Notes: generated by a model from the sequence alone, not told the origin. A stretch of 64,000 bases of DNA from Mycobacterium sp. Root135 (GCF_001426545.1 NZ_LMEZ01000010.1:124001-188000), one strand, 5' to 3'; shown: positions 1 through 8,679, counted from the first letter of the stretch. A program made the numbers and translations.

Positions 1-40
1 GAGGACTCGCACGGTCGTCACCCTAAACCTTCGAATTTGG

Positions 41-67
41 CCATACACTTATCGAGCCGGTGTATGG
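41..67. promoter_or_regulatory. Perfect 8-bp inverted repeat upstream of the P450 gene
   Basis: CCATACAC at 41-48 is exactly mirrored by GTGTATGG at 60-67, with an 11-base spacer. It lies just before the preferred start of the CYP125-like gene, so it is placed to act as an operator. The TetR gene that follows the P450 is the obvious candidate binder, but this is inference. If translation began at the upstream ATG at 37 the repeat would fall inside the coding sequence, which is one reason to prefer the later start. Confidence 0.5.
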
Positions 68-75
68 TCTGCGAC

Positions 76-1311
76 ATGGCGACCGCACAGAGCGCCTGCC
101 CCTTTGGGGCGGGGTACGACTTCACCGATCCCGACGTCCTGCTCCGGGGCATCCCGGTCACGGAATTCGCGGAACTCCGCAAGACCGCCCCCGTGTGGTG
201 GAACGAGCAGCAGGAGTCGATATTCGACGACGGCGGCTACTGGGTGATCAGCCGCCACGAGGACATCAAGTCCATCTCCCGCAACGGCGATCTGTGGTCG
301 ACCAATCGCAAGGGCGCGGTGATGCGACTGCCCGACGGCGTGACCGCAGAGCAGCTGGACCTGACCAAGGCGCTGCTGATCAACCACGACGCCCCCGAAC
401 ACACCCGACTGCGCAAGATCGTGTCGCGCCTGTTCACACCCAGGTCGGTGGCCGCGCTGGAGGAGAAGCTCGCCGTCGCCGCCCGCGAGATCGTGGCCGA
501 GGCGGCCGCGAAGGACGGCGGCAACTTCGTCGACGACATCGCCACCAAGTTGCCGCTACTGGCCATCGCCGACCTGATCGGCGTGCCGGAGGCCGACCGC
601 GAGAAGCTGTTCCACTGGACCAACTGCATCATGAACACCGACGATCCGGACTTCGACTCCGATCCGACGATGGCCAACGCGGAACTGATGGGTTACGCCT
701 ACAACATGGCCGAGGAGCGCAGGCGCTGCCCGGCAGACGACATCGTCACCCGGCTCGTGCAAGCCGACATCGACGGTAACGCCATGGACGACATCGAATT
801 CGCCTTCTTCGTCATCCTGCTGGCCGTGGCGGGCAACGAAACCACCCGCAACGCCATGACGCACGGCATGAACGCATTCTTCGACAACCCGGACCAGTGG
901 GAGCTCTTCAAGAAGAACCGGCCCGCGACGGCAGTCGACGAGATCGTCCGATGGGCCACCCCGGTGCACTGCTTCCAGCGCACGGCCCTGACCGACGTGG
1001 AGTTCGGCGACGTGACGATCAAGGAAGGCCAACGCGCCGGCCTCTTCTACAGCTCGGCAAACTTCGACGAGTCGGTCTTCGAGCGGCCCTTCGAGTTCGA
1101 CGTGACGCGTAACCCCAATCCGCACTTGGCCTTCGGCGGCAACGGCGCGCACTTCTGCATCGGCGCCAACCTGGCTCGGATGGAAATCAAGTTGATCTTC
1201 AACGAGCTTGCCGACCAAATTCCGGACATCTCCAAAGTGGCTGAGCCACAACGGCTTCGGTCGGGCTGGATCAACGGCGTCAAGGAACTGTCGGTCTCCT
1301 ACCAGGGCTGA
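76..1311 (+). CDS. Cytochrome P450, CYP125-like
   Basis: A 411-residue soluble P450. The I-helix oxygen-binding motif AGNETT is near residues 252-257, the ExxR pair is in VDEIVRW, and the heme-binding loop FGGNGAHFCIG places the thiolate Cys at about residue 361. The N-terminal WWN segment, the FDFTDPD-like opening and the C-terminal RLRSGWINGVK resemble CYP125, the family that hydroxylates the terminal side-chain carbon of cholesterol and cholestenone. Identity with classical CYP125A1 is only partial, so this may be a paralogue with another sterol or branched-chain substrate. I chose the ATG at 76 because it follows the palindrome at 41-67 and gives the usual family N-terminus; an in-frame ATG at 37 also exists. 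The TetR gene follows in the same direction after 26 bases. Confidence 0.85.
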   Translation: MATAQSACPFGAGYDFTDPDVLLRGIPVTEFAELRKTAPVWWNEQQESIFDDGGYWVISRHEDIKSISRNGDLWSTNRKGAVMRLPDGVTAEQLDLTKALLINHDAPEHTRLRKIVSRLFTPRSVAALEEKLAVAAREIVAEAAAKDGGNFVDDIATKLPLLAIADLIGVPEADREKLFHWTNCIMNTDDPDFDSDPTMANAELMGYAYNMAEERRRCPADDIVTRLVQADIDGNAMDDIEFAFFVILLAVAGNETTRNAMTHGMNAFFDNPDQWELFKKNRPATAVDEIVRWATPVHCFQRTALTDVEFGDVTIKEGQRAGLFYSSANFDESVFERPFEFDVTRNPNPHLAFGGNGAHFCIGANLARMEIKLIFNELADQIPDISKVAEPQRLRSGWINGVKELSVSYQG

Positions 1312-1337
1312 GCCGAGGTCCGGATACGATTTCCGCC

Positions 1338-1949
1338 GTGCGTACCCACGGCTGGTCGGGATCGGCCCCCGCGACGGATGACGAGGCCGTGGCGAGAATC
1401 CTGGACGCCGCGAGCAAGGCGGTCGACGAACGCGGCGCCGACGTCAGCATTGCCGACGTCGCACGCACCCTCGGCGTCACGCGCCAGACCGTGTACCGGT
1501 ACTTCGCCAGCACCGAAGCGCTTCTGGTGGCGGCCGCCGTCCACGCCGCCGACGACTTCCTCGACCGGCTGGCCGAACATCTCCGCGGTCTCACCGACCC
1601 GGTCGACGCCGTCACCGAGGCCATCGCCACCGCCTTGGAGTGGTTGCCCAAGGACAAGCACATCGGTCTGCTGATCGCGCCGGGTCGCGCCGACGAACAC
1701 ACCGCATCCGTCACCTCCGACGTCGCACTGCAATTCGCGAACGCGATGCTGCGCCGGTTCGACGTCGACTGGGGCGCGCTGGGGTTCACCGACGACGGAC
1801 TCGACGAACTCGCCGAGCATCTGCTGCGCATCATCCAGTCGTTCATCCTGGACCCCGGCCGGCCGCCGCGGACGGGTGAGGCGCTTCGCGAGTACCTGCG
1901 GCGCTGGGTGGGATCGGCGGTTACGGCGAGGTCCAGCCGTCCGGTCTGA
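1338..1949 (+). CDS. TetR-family transcriptional regulator
   Basis: A 203-residue protein with a GTG start. The helix-turn-helix lies at about residues 36-65 (VSIADVARTLGVTRQTVYRY), followed by a variable helical ligand-binding domain ending in a proline/arginine-rich tail. It lies 26 bases after the P450 stop and probably shares its transcript. The natural expectation is that it senses a P450 substrate or product and binds the palindrome at 41-67; that link is inferred from position only. Its 3' end overlaps the convergent HxlR gene by 29 bases. Confidence 0.85.
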   Translation: MRTHGWSGSAPATDDEAVARILDAASKAVDERGADVSIADVARTLGVTRQTVYRYFASTEALLVAAAVHAADDFLDRLAEHLRGLTDPVDAVTEAIATALEWLPKDKHIGLLIAPGRADEHTASVTSDVALQFANAMLRRFDVDWGALGFTDDGLDELAEHLLRIIQSFILDPGRPPRTGEALREYLRRWVGSAVTARSSRPV

Positions 1950-2379
1950 CCGGACGGGTGTGCTCGGGTCGGATTTCGCCGCCGTCGGACGTCTCGTATC
2001 GCAGCCTCGGCAGCTGTCCGCCGGTCCGCGCGTCGACGTAGGTGCTGCGCGGCGTCTCGTCGTCGGCGAAGCCGTTGTCCGCGCCCCATTCCCGTAGCGC
2101 GACCACCAGATGGAACAGCGACTCGCCCTTCGGGGTGAGCACGTACTCGTTGTAGGCCGACCCGCCCGCGTCGGGACGCACCGACAACACGCCCGCCTCG
2201 ACCAACTGGTGCAGCCGTCCCGACAGGATGTTCTTGGCGACGCCGAGACTGCGCTGAAATTGGGTGAATCGGGTCAACCCCTCGAACGCATCTCGCAGGA
2301 TCATGAGCGTCCACTTGTCGCCGACGACGTCGACGGTGCGCGCAACGGGACACGTGGATCGGCCAAGCGGAGTGCTCAC
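1921..2379 (-). CDS. HxlR-family winged-helix regulator
   Basis: A 152-residue single-domain HxlR (PF01638) protein. The typical opening CPVARTVDVVGDKWTLMIL is followed by the recognition region and the wing segment YVLTPKGESL. A single Cys lies at about residue 10, the position of the redox- or electrophile-sensing cysteine in YodB-type members; whether it senses here is unknown. The GTG at 2379 was chosen because GGGAGG lies about 10 bases upstream. A longer reading to 2424 would place the palindromic operator inside the gene. It is divergent from the MFS transporter gene, which suggests it represses itself and the transporter. Confidence 0.85.
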   Translation of the reverse strand: MSTPLGRSTCPVARTVDVVGDKWTLMILRDAFEGLTRFTQFQRSLGVAKNILSGRLHQLVEAGVLSVRPDAGGSAYNEYVLTPKGESLFHLVVALREWGADNGFADDETPRSTYVDARTGGQLPRLRYETSDGGEIRPEHTRPVRPDGWTSP

Positions 2380-2399
2380 GACGACGACACCTCCCTTTC

Positions 2400-2451
2400 T
2401 GGTTGCATTTTGCAACCACCACATCTAGGGTCTGGTTTCAATTTAGTACCA
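2400..2451. promoter_or_regulatory. Tandem palindromic operators between HxlR and MFS genes
   Basis: The first site is perfect: TGGTTGCA at 2400-2407, spacer TTT, TGCAACCA at 2411-2418. A degenerate second copy, TGGTTTCA-ATT-TAGTACCA, lies at 2433-2451. The sites start 33 bases apart, about three helical turns, so two regulator dimers could bind the same face. Position in the divergent intergenic region points to the HxlR protein as the ligand. Confidence 0.7.
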
Positions 2452-2485
2452 CCTCCACGCATCGCCACCGAAACGAGCCGATCAG

Positions 2486-3736
2486 ATGACACGCACGGCC
2501 GAGACCGCCAGCCGGGCGCCAGAAACCATCGGATCGCGAATGGCGCTACTCCTGGCGTTCGTCAGCGGCGCCGCGGTGGCCAACGTCTACTACGCCCAGC
2601 CGCTGCTCGACGATCTCGGCTCGCAACTGGACATGTCGCCCGCCGCCCTTGGCTGGGTGACCACCGCTACGCAGGGCGGCTACCTCGTCGGCCTCGTCAT
2701 GGTGGTGCCGCTGGGCGACCGCTTCGACCGGCGTCGCATCATCCTCCTACAGCTGGTCGTCACCGCCGTAGGACTGTTCGGTGCCGCCCTCGCGCCGTCG
2801 GCATGGACGTTCCTGGCCTTCTCCGCCGTCTTCGGGGCGGCGTCGACGGTGGTTCAGGTCATCACCGCGTTCGCCGCGGCGGCCAGCCCGCCCGGCAGGC
2901 GCGGACGCACCGTCGGCGTGGTGACCACCGGCGTCGTCCTCGGGATCCTGCTGGCGCGCACCATCTCCGGATTCATCGCCGATCTCTGGAGCTGGCGTGC
3001 CGTGTTCGCCGTCGCCGCGGTGGTCATGCTCGGCGTCGCAGCATGGTTGGCCATCGCCCTACCCCGCGACACTCTCCCCAAGGAGGTCGTGCCATACCGT
3101 GAGGCCATCACGTCGGTCGTCACCCTGACCATGCGCGACAGGACGTTTCGCGTGCGGAGCCTCATCGGTGGACTGATGTTCGCGAGCTTCGGCGCGGCTT
3201 GGGGTTCGATGGCGCTTCCGCTGGCCGCCGCACCGTGGCACTTGTCGGCGGCGCAGATCGGACTGTTCGGCATCGTCGGAGCAGCAGGGGCCCTCGGCGC
3301 CTCGGGTGCCGGAAGGTGGGCCGACCGGGGCCGTGCCGAGGTCGCCACCGGCGTGATGCTGGTCGCCTTCCTCGCGTCGTGGGTGGCGATCGCCCAAACC
3401 CCAAGTTCCCTGCTACTTCTCGCGGTCGGCCTCGTCGTCCTCGACTTCGCCGGCGAGGCAATCCACGTCGTCAGCCAGCACCTCATCGTGGAGTCCGACC
3501 CCGGGGCGACCACCCGCCTCATCGGCGGCTACATGGTCTACTACGCGATCGGCACGGGCGCAGGGGCACTCGCGGCCACCGTCGCCTACGCACACGGCGG
3601 CTGGACCGAGGCGAGCATCGTCGGGGCGGCGTTCGCAGTCGCCGCCCTCGTCGTCTGGGCCGTCGATCGGTTGACTATACGACGGTCAGCGGCAACGACT
3701 TTCGCTCCTGGAACACCCAGTTCGCGCCCCCACTGA
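2486..3736 (+). CDS. MFS transporter (drug/metabolite exporter type)
   Basis: A 416-residue major facilitator protein with about twelve hydrophobic segments. The loop after the second segment has the family signature GDRFDRRR, and the two six-helix halves are joined by a central polar region near residues 195-225. The YYAQPLLDDLG segment in the first helix is typical of AraJ/DHA1-type exporters. It is divergent from the HxlR regulator and probably controlled by it, so it may export an electrophile or aromatic compound. The last 20 or so residues overlap the end of the convergent gene by 62 bases and look like an unconstrained extension. Substrate unknown. Confidence 0.85.
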   Translation: MTRTAETASRAPETIGSRMALLLAFVSGAAVANVYYAQPLLDDLGSQLDMSPAALGWVTTATQGGYLVGLVMVVPLGDRFDRRRIILLQLVVTAVGLFGAALAPSAWTFLAFSAVFGAASTVVQVITAFAAAASPPGRRGRTVGVVTTGVVLGILLARTISGFIADLWSWRAVFAVAAVVMLGVAAWLAIALPRDTLPKEVVPYREAITSVVTLTMRDRTFRVRSLIGGLMFASFGAAWGSMALPLAAAPWHLSAAQIGLFGIVGAAGALGASGAGRWADRGRAEVATGVMLVAFLASWVAIAQTPSSLLLLAVGLVVLDFAGEAIHVVSQHLIVESDPGATTRLIGGYMVYYAIGTGAGALAATVAYAHGGWTEASIVGAAFAVAALVVWAVDRLTIRRSAATTFAPGTPSSRPH

Positions 3737-4901
3737 ACCTGGTCACGGCCACCTCACCGAGTTCCTTGGCCGGCGTGTCGGTTTCGATCACGCGCACGGT
3801 CCAGTCCGTCTCGGTACCGGAGACCTCCGCCCGCAGGTGCGGGTCGACGGCCTGCACGATGGCCTGCAGCGGCAAGTCGGCAACAGGTGACACCAGCGAA
3901 ATCCAGGAGCCGTCCTCGTATGCGGGAGAGCGGCGGACGTGGACGAACTCCGGGTCGACGTCGGACGACACGTAGGCCGCCGGATTCAGCAGCGGATGCA
4001 GTTCGAGAACGCGCAGCGCACCCTTGACGTCACGCGACAGGCCCAGCGCGCGGTGAATGCGTTCGGCGGCCACTCCGGCAATCCCGATCAGCTGCTTGGT
4101 GCGAACCGAGCGGGCCAGTGCCGCATCATCCTTGGCGCGCTTCTCCACGGCGATGGTGAAGGACTTCACCAGCAGGTGCATCTGGATGCACACCTCGTCG
4201 GCGATCCGAACCAGCGCCGAGTGGGAGAACGCACCGAAGTCGACGTCGGCAAGCAGCTCCCCCGAATAGTCGCCCATCCCTTCGTCGTTCGGATCGATTG
4301 GGTCGAGTTCGATCGAGTGGGCATGGGTGGCACCCACGATGTCCATCGCCGGGATGAACGGCACTTCCGGGTAGGACTCGTCGATGATGACGGTCCAGCG
4401 GCAGTGCGGATGTTGATCCGATGAGGCCCTGGGCGGACGGTGGACCGGCCGAACCTGCGCCTTGCGGTTGGTGGCCAACGCGGTGGCATCGAAGGTGGGG
4501 TCCTCGATGTCGTGGCACATGCCCTTGACGTAGTCCTCGCCCATCGGCTCCACGTCGAGCAGCGCGCCACAGTGGTCGAGGTGGAACTCTCCGTGCCAGC
4601 GGTCGTGCACGGTGTAGCGGAAGTCCATGAACTGCGGCGGCGCACCGATGTCCAGCTGCAGACCCTTGAACAACGTGAAGATGTCGGTGCCCTCGTACTT
4701 GAGCGCCTTCTGCATGCGCCTCGTGTAGAGCGGACTGGATGCCGCCCACTCCTCGATGGCGATCTGCAACATCTCGTCGCGTCCCCACGCGCTGATGCAA
4801 TGCGCCATTCCCGAACGGTCGATGAGCTGACCGATCAGCAACAGCTCGGGCACCAGGGTGGCGAGCTCCTCGCGCGACAGCGCGGCGTATCTACTCATCA
4901 T
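3675..4901 (-). CDS. Conserved hypothetical protein, possible ATC-hydrolase-like
   Basis: A 408-residue soluble protein that I cannot name with confidence. It contains a segment with MCHDIEDPTFDATA and conserved His/Asp/Cys residues, including FRYTVHDRWHGEFHLDHCGAL near residues 94-114. This recalls the L-2-amino-thiazoline-4-carboxylate hydrolase fold (PF14196), but that assignment is tentative. Its start overlaps the CMD-family gene by 11 bases, so it is the last gene of the leftward operon that starts with the aldehyde dehydrogenase. A role in oxidation of a carboxylic or aldehyde substrate with its operon partners is inferred. The 3' end overlaps the MFS gene. Confidence 0.6.
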   Translation of the reverse strand: MMSRYAALSREELATLVPELLLIGQLIDRSGMAHCISAWGRDEMLQIAIEEWAASSPLYTRRMQKALKYEGTDIFTLFKGLQLDIGAPPQFMDFRYTVHDRWHGEFHLDHCGALLDVEPMGEDYVKGMCHDIEDPTFDATALATNRKAQVRPVHRPPRASSDQHPHCRWTVIIDESYPEVPFIPAMDIVGATHAHSIELDPIDPNDEGMGDYSGELLADVDFGAFSHSALVRIADEVCIQMHLLVKSFTIAVEKRAKDDAALARSVRTKQLIGIAGVAAERIHRALGLSRDVKGALRVLELHPLLNPAAYVSSDVDPEFVHVRRSPAYEDGSWISLVSPVADLPLQAIVQAVDPHLRAEVSGTETDWTVRVIETDTPAKELGEVAVTRFSGGANWVFQERKSLPLTVV

Positions 4902-5334
4902 CGAGCGTCTTTCCCGTGCTCATCTTGACCGCCGCGTTCACGTTCTCGCGTTTGTCTTCGGCAGAACCCTTCTCGGCCGCCCTCTTCCGCTTGCCGGCCA
5001 CCTTGCCGACCACCCCGTTCAGACCGGCGCCCCTCGGGAACCCGACGTACTGGGTGAGGAAGATGGCCATCTCCTTGAGCTCCTCTTCGGTCAGCTCGCC
5101 GTTGGCCAGCGCGGCGTTGACCTGGATCTCCGCCAGACCCTGCTCGCCGAGCGCGGTCACGACGGCGAGCGTCATCAGCCGCTTGTCCCGCATCGACAAA
5201 CCGGGTCGGGTCCAGATGCTGCCGAACAGATGGTCGACGGTGAGGTCGAAGAAGGCGTCGCCCTCGATGTTCGGCATCTCCCACGAATACACCTCGTTCA
5301 TCTTCTCGAGGCCCTTGCGGCGCAATTCGTCCAT
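4891..5334 (-). CDS. Carboxymuconolactone-decarboxylase (CMD) family protein
   Basis: A 147-residue small helical protein of the CMD/AhpD superfamily, like Rv0771. The helix with DKRLMTLAVVTALGEQG and the following ALANGELTEEELKEMAIFL segment carry the family pattern. The AhpD CxxC redox pair is absent, so an enzymatic decarboxylase/isomerase-like role or a purely structural role is more likely than peroxidase support. The C-terminal 35 residues are Lys/Glu-rich and probably flexible. It starts 3 bases after the stop of the frameshifted dehydrogenase and overlaps the next gene, so it belongs to the aldA-type operon. Confidence 0.8.
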   Translation of the reverse strand: MDELRRKGLEKMNEVYSWEMPNIEGDAFFDLTVDHLFGSIWTRPGLSMRDKRLMTLAVVTALGEQGLAEIQVNAALANGELTEEELKEMAIFLTQYVGFPRGAGLNGVVGKVAGKRKRAAEKGSAEDKRENVNAAVKMSTGKTLDDE

Positions 5335-5337
5335 CGT

Positions 5338-6188
5338 CTAGCTCCTCTCGTGCGGCACGCCGAGACCGTCGGCCAGGTCTCGCAACGCGATCTCGGCAAG
5401 CGGCAGGTCTACCCCGGAAGCCTCACCAAGTCCGAGGGCCAACCGCAAATCCTTCTCGGCCAGCCCGCGGGTGTGCATGAACATGTCGTACAGGAAGTGG
5501 TCGGCGGGCAATGGCAAGGTGTCGTCGCGAACCATGATGGCGCCCGGACCGCCACTCTGGGCGTCGCTGTGGCGCACCACCCGACCGAGCTTCTGCAGTT
5601 TTCGATGCCCGACGCCGCGGCCAACTTCTGCGCCTCGCAGGCGGCGGCGAAGCCGATGAACGTCAACATGTTGCGCGCCAACTTCATCCGCGTTCCCGCG
5701 CCGGGCTCCCCCGCGCGGACGACCATCGACGCCCACTGCTTGAACACGGGCTTGACGCGTTCATAGGCCTCGTCGTCGGCGCCGACCATGACGGCCAGCT
5801 CGCCCTTTCCGGCCGCACCCGCGCCACCGCTGACGGGGGCGTCCACGACGTGAATTCCCTTGGGTCGCAGCGCCTCGGCGAGTTCGGCCGCGGTGTCCGG
5901 CTCGATGGTTGAGTGGATCGCGATGACGGTGCCGGGCTTCGCGTGCTCGGCCAGTTCGGCGACGACGTCACGAACCTGCGCGTCGGTGAGCACGGTGACG
6001 CTGATGACGTCGGCCGCGGCAACGTCCGCGACACTGTCCGCCAGTGATGCGCCGAGTTCGGCGAGCGGGGTCATCGACTCGGTGCGGACGTCGAACACCG
6101 TCAGACCGCCCGGCCATCCGACGAGGCGCTTGGCCATCGGGGCACCCTGATTGCCGAGGCCGATGTAGCCGAGCTTCAACTCCCTCAT
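5338..6188 (-). pseudogene. 3-hydroxyisobutyrate-dehydrogenase-like gene with a frameshift
   Basis: The reading frame starts at the ATG at 6188 (ATGA overlap with the SDR upstream). It encodes a beta-hydroxyacid dehydrogenase with GYIGLGNQGAPMAKRL (Rossmann), DAPVSGGAGAAGKGEL (substrate loop) and GTRMKLARNMLTF (the conserved active-site Lys). After the codons for ASGIE it is broken. The natural continuation KLQKLGRVVRHSDAQSGG, through the C-terminus to 5338, lies in another frame. The break is at the run of four T on the plus strand (5599-5602). The whole span is 851 bases, one short of 284 codons, so a single lost A in a homopolymer explains it. The collinear Rv0770 is intact. This may be a true inactivating mutation or a sequencing error; everything outside the break looks conserved. 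Confidence 0.8.
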
Positions 6189-6946
6189 CGGATGATCTGG
6201 CCGCCGTCGACGTTGAAGATCTGCCCGGTGACCCACTTGGCCTGATCCGACAGCAGGAACAGACACATACCGGTCAGGTCGTCCACCTCACCCATGCGCG
6301 ACAGCGGAATGCCCCTAACGATGTCGGCCACCATCTCCTGCGGCGTCGTGGTCCGGTTGGCCTCGGTGTCGATGGGCCCCGGCGCGATGGCGTTGACTCG
6401 GATGTTCTGGCCACCCAGCTCGGTGGCCAGCTGCTGGGTCAGGCTGTTCACACCGGCCTTGGCCAGCCCGTAGAAGTTCGAGTACAGCCAGGCCGCAGTC
6501 GACGACTGGTTCACGATCGCGCCGCCACCGCGCTTGGCCATCTTGCGGTACACCGCGCGGGTGCACACCAGCGCACCGTCGAGGTTGACGCTCATGAACT
6601 TCTTGTAGTAGTCCCAGTCGACGGTGATCAGGAAGTCGAGCTTCATGCCACCGAAGATCGCTGCGTTGTTGACCAGGTAGTCGATCCCACCGAACTCCGA
6701 AAGCGTCTGCGCCGCCATCTCTTTGGCCGAGTCGATGTCGGATACGTCGACCCGCACCGCAAGCGCGTTGCCGCCCTCGCCCTTGATGCCATCGGCGACC
6801 TTCTGGGCACCCTCGAGATTGAGGTCCGCGACGACGACGGCCGCGCCCTCGCGGGCCAGTGCCTCCGCATACGCCTGCCCGATCCCGCCGCCGGCACCGG
6901 TGACGATGGCAACCTTCTCGCTGAACTGATCTCCGTACAGACCCAT
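6185..6946 (-). CDS. Short-chain dehydrogenase/reductase (Rv0769-like)
   Basis: A 253-residue classical SDR. The NAD(P)-binding motif TGAGGGIGQAYA is at about residues 16-27, NNAAIFGG follows near 95, and the catalytic set is Ser (NQSSTAAW), Tyr and Lys (YGLAKAG). The Asp after the second strand (VVADLN) favours NAD(H). The ATG at 6946 is preceded by AGGAAGGA and was preferred to the much longer open frame. It follows the aldehyde dehydrogenase gene and overlaps the next gene by ATGA, so it probably oxidises an alcohol in the same pathway. The substrate is not known. Confidence 0.88.
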   Translation of the reverse strand: MGLYGDQFSEKVAIVTGAGGGIGQAYAEALAREGAAVVVADLNLEGAQKVADGIKGEGGNALAVRVDVSDIDSAKEMAAQTLSEFGGIDYLVNNAAIFGGMKLDFLITVDWDYYKKFMSVNLDGALVCTRAVYRKMAKRGGGAIVNQSSTAAWLYSNFYGLAKAGVNSLTQQLATELGGQNIRVNAIAPGPIDTEANRTTTPQEMVADIVRGIPLSRMGEVDDLTGMCLFLLSDQAKWVTGQIFNVDGGQIIR

Positions 6947-7032
6947 TTCAATCCTTCCTAGACGCCGACTGTGGTGTTGTTGCACGCTGTTCGGCGATTG
7001 GCGTGACTTAAGTGCACACTCGGCACGGTGAT

Positions 7033-8502
7033 CTATTTGGCTGCGGTGGCAATGGCCTTGGTCTCGAGGTACTCCTCGAAGCCGGCGATTCCCATTTCCC
7101 GGCCGATGCCGGATTGCTTGTAGCCGCCGAAGGGCACGTCGGCCGAATACCAGACGCCGCCGTTGACGTTGACTGTGCCGACCCTCATGCGGGCGGCCAC
7201 CGCCGCGGCGCGCTCGTCGTCGGCGGAGAACACCGTGCCCGACAGGCCGAACGGTGAGTCGTTGGCAATCCGCACCGCGTCGTCGTCGCCGTCGTGCGCG
7301 ATGACGGTCAGCACGGGCCCGAAGATCTCCTCGCGTGCCACCCGCGCGTCGTTGTCGAGACCCGCAATCACGGTCGGGTCGATGAAGAAGCCCTTGTCGC
7401 GGTCGGCGGGGCTGCCACCACCACAGGCGAACGTCCCACCCTCGGCGATCGCCGAGTCCAGGTATTCCTGGATGCGGTCGCGCTGACGAGCGGATATCAC
7501 TGGGCCACAGACGGTTCCGGAGTTGGTCGGATCGCCCGCCTTCAGTCCGGCCATGGTGCCCGCGGCCGCTTGGACGGCTTCGTCGTAGCGTTCCCGCGGC
7601 ACGACGAGGCGGGTGGTGATCGCACATCCCTGGCCGGCGTGCATCGACGCGGTGAAGGCGGCCATCGAGCACGCGCCCGCGAGATCGGCGTCGTCGAGCA
7701 CCAGGAAGGCGGACTTGCCGCCCAGTTCGAGGAACACCTTCTTCAGCGTCGCGGCGCCGTCGGCCATCACCGCCCGGCCCGTGTTCGTCGAGCCGGTGAA
7801 GGACACCATGTCGACCCGCGGATCCGTCGACAGCAGCGCGCCGACACCGTGGTCACTGGAGGTGACGATGTTGACGACGCCGGGCGGAAAGTCGGTGTGT
7901 TCGACGATCAGTTCACCCAATACCGCTGCGCACCATGGCGTGTCGGGCGCGGGCTTGAGGACGACGGTGTTGCCGGCCGCCAGGGCTGGCCCGAGCTTGG
8001 CGAGGTTGATCTGATGCGGGAAGTTCCACGGCGTGATCGCACCCACGACGCCGACGGCCTCCCGGACGACCGTGCGGTGCGTCTTGATGCCCATCGGCTT
8101 TGCGACGCCGAGATCGGTTGTCCACTGGTAGGACTCGGCGGTGTCGGCACAGAAGCTGAGATCCTCGATCGGACCCTCGAGTTGAGCCATCGACGTCAGC
8201 ATCACCGGCGCGCCCACCTCGGCGATCGTCAGCTCGCGCAGTTCCTCGACGTGGTCGCGCATCGCCTGCTGCAGCTGCCGGATGCACCGCACGCGAAGCT
8301 CGACGTTGGTCGACCAGTCGGTCTCGTCGAACGCGCGCCGAGCCGCTCCGATCGCCGAGCTCATGTCGTCGGTCGTCGCGTCCGCGGCGAGGCCAAGCAC
8401 TTCCTCGGTCGCCGGGTTGACCGTCGGGAAGGTCCCTCCGCTACCGGAGACCAGCTTGCCGTCGATCAGCAGCCGGCTCTCGCGATCACCGAGCAGCGTC
8501 AT
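7033..8502 (-). CDS. aldA: Aldehyde dehydrogenase (AldA, Rv0768-like)
   Basis: A 489-residue NAD(P)-dependent aldehyde dehydrogenase. It has TPWNFPHQ (cofactor site), FTGSTNTG, the general-base segment LELGGKS, and the catalytic cysteine in HAGQGCAITTRL. EEIFGPV and the C-terminal PFGGYKQSGIGRE complete the family pattern. The ATG at 8502 has GGGAGA upstream and gives the same length as the M. tuberculosis homologue as I recall it. It is the first gene of a leftward operon with an SDR, a hydroxyacid dehydrogenase and a CMD protein, and it is divergent from the TetR/CYP123/CYP51 run. A TGGACA-type palindrome lies 21 bases upstream of the start, which suggests control by that TetR protein. Confidence 0.9.
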   Translation of the reverse strand: MTLLGDRESRLLIDGKLVSGSGGTFPTVNPATEEVLGLAADATTDDMSSAIGAARRAFDETDWSTNVELRVRCIRQLQQAMRDHVEELRELTIAEVGAPVMLTSMAQLEGPIEDLSFCADTAESYQWTTDLGVAKPMGIKTHRTVVREAVGVVGAITPWNFPHQINLAKLGPALAAGNTVVLKPAPDTPWCAAVLGELIVEHTDFPPGVVNIVTSSDHGVGALLSTDPRVDMVSFTGSTNTGRAVMADGAATLKKVFLELGGKSAFLVLDDADLAGACSMAAFTASMHAGQGCAITTRLVVPRERYDEAVQAAAGTMAGLKAGDPTNSGTVCGPVISARQRDRIQEYLDSAIAEGGTFACGGGSPADRDKGFFIDPTVIAGLDNDARVAREEIFGPVLTVIAHDGDDDAVRIANDSPFGLSGTVFSADDERAAAVAARMRVGTVNVNGGVWYSADVPFGGYKQSGIGREMGIAGFEEYLETKAIATAAK

Positions 8503-8522
8503 TCCATCTCCCGTTCCTGTCC

Positions 8523-8536
8523 TGGACACCTGTCCG
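8523..8536. promoter_or_regulatory. TGGACA-type operator upstream of aldA
   Basis: TGGACA-CC-TGTCCG is an almost perfect copy (13 of 14 with the mate site, apart from the spacer) of the palindrome at the TetR start. It is 21 bases upstream of the aldehyde dehydrogenase start. The pair implies that one regulator controls both divergent operons. Confidence 0.6.
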
Positions 8537-8679
8537 GCCATGTTGAGTCGAACCATAACTGCACGTGCGCGACCGTGGCAAGGCCGACCCGGCTCGCAGG
8601 CGCCAAAGTCGGCTTCCAACTGCGACTTCCCCTCGACTTACCGACAGCGCTTGCCGATTGCCGACCTCGTCGGATAACT

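Noticed and set aside
3199-3975. Arg/Gly/Pro-rich open frames overlapping the MFS gene and many similar ones
   Set aside because: They are frame shadows of high-GC genes, with no domain pattern and no plausible start context.
5338-6188. Programmed ribosomal frameshift in the dehydrogenase gene
   Set aside because: No slippery heptamer with a following hairpin was recognised, and homologues are encoded in one frame; a one-base loss is simpler.
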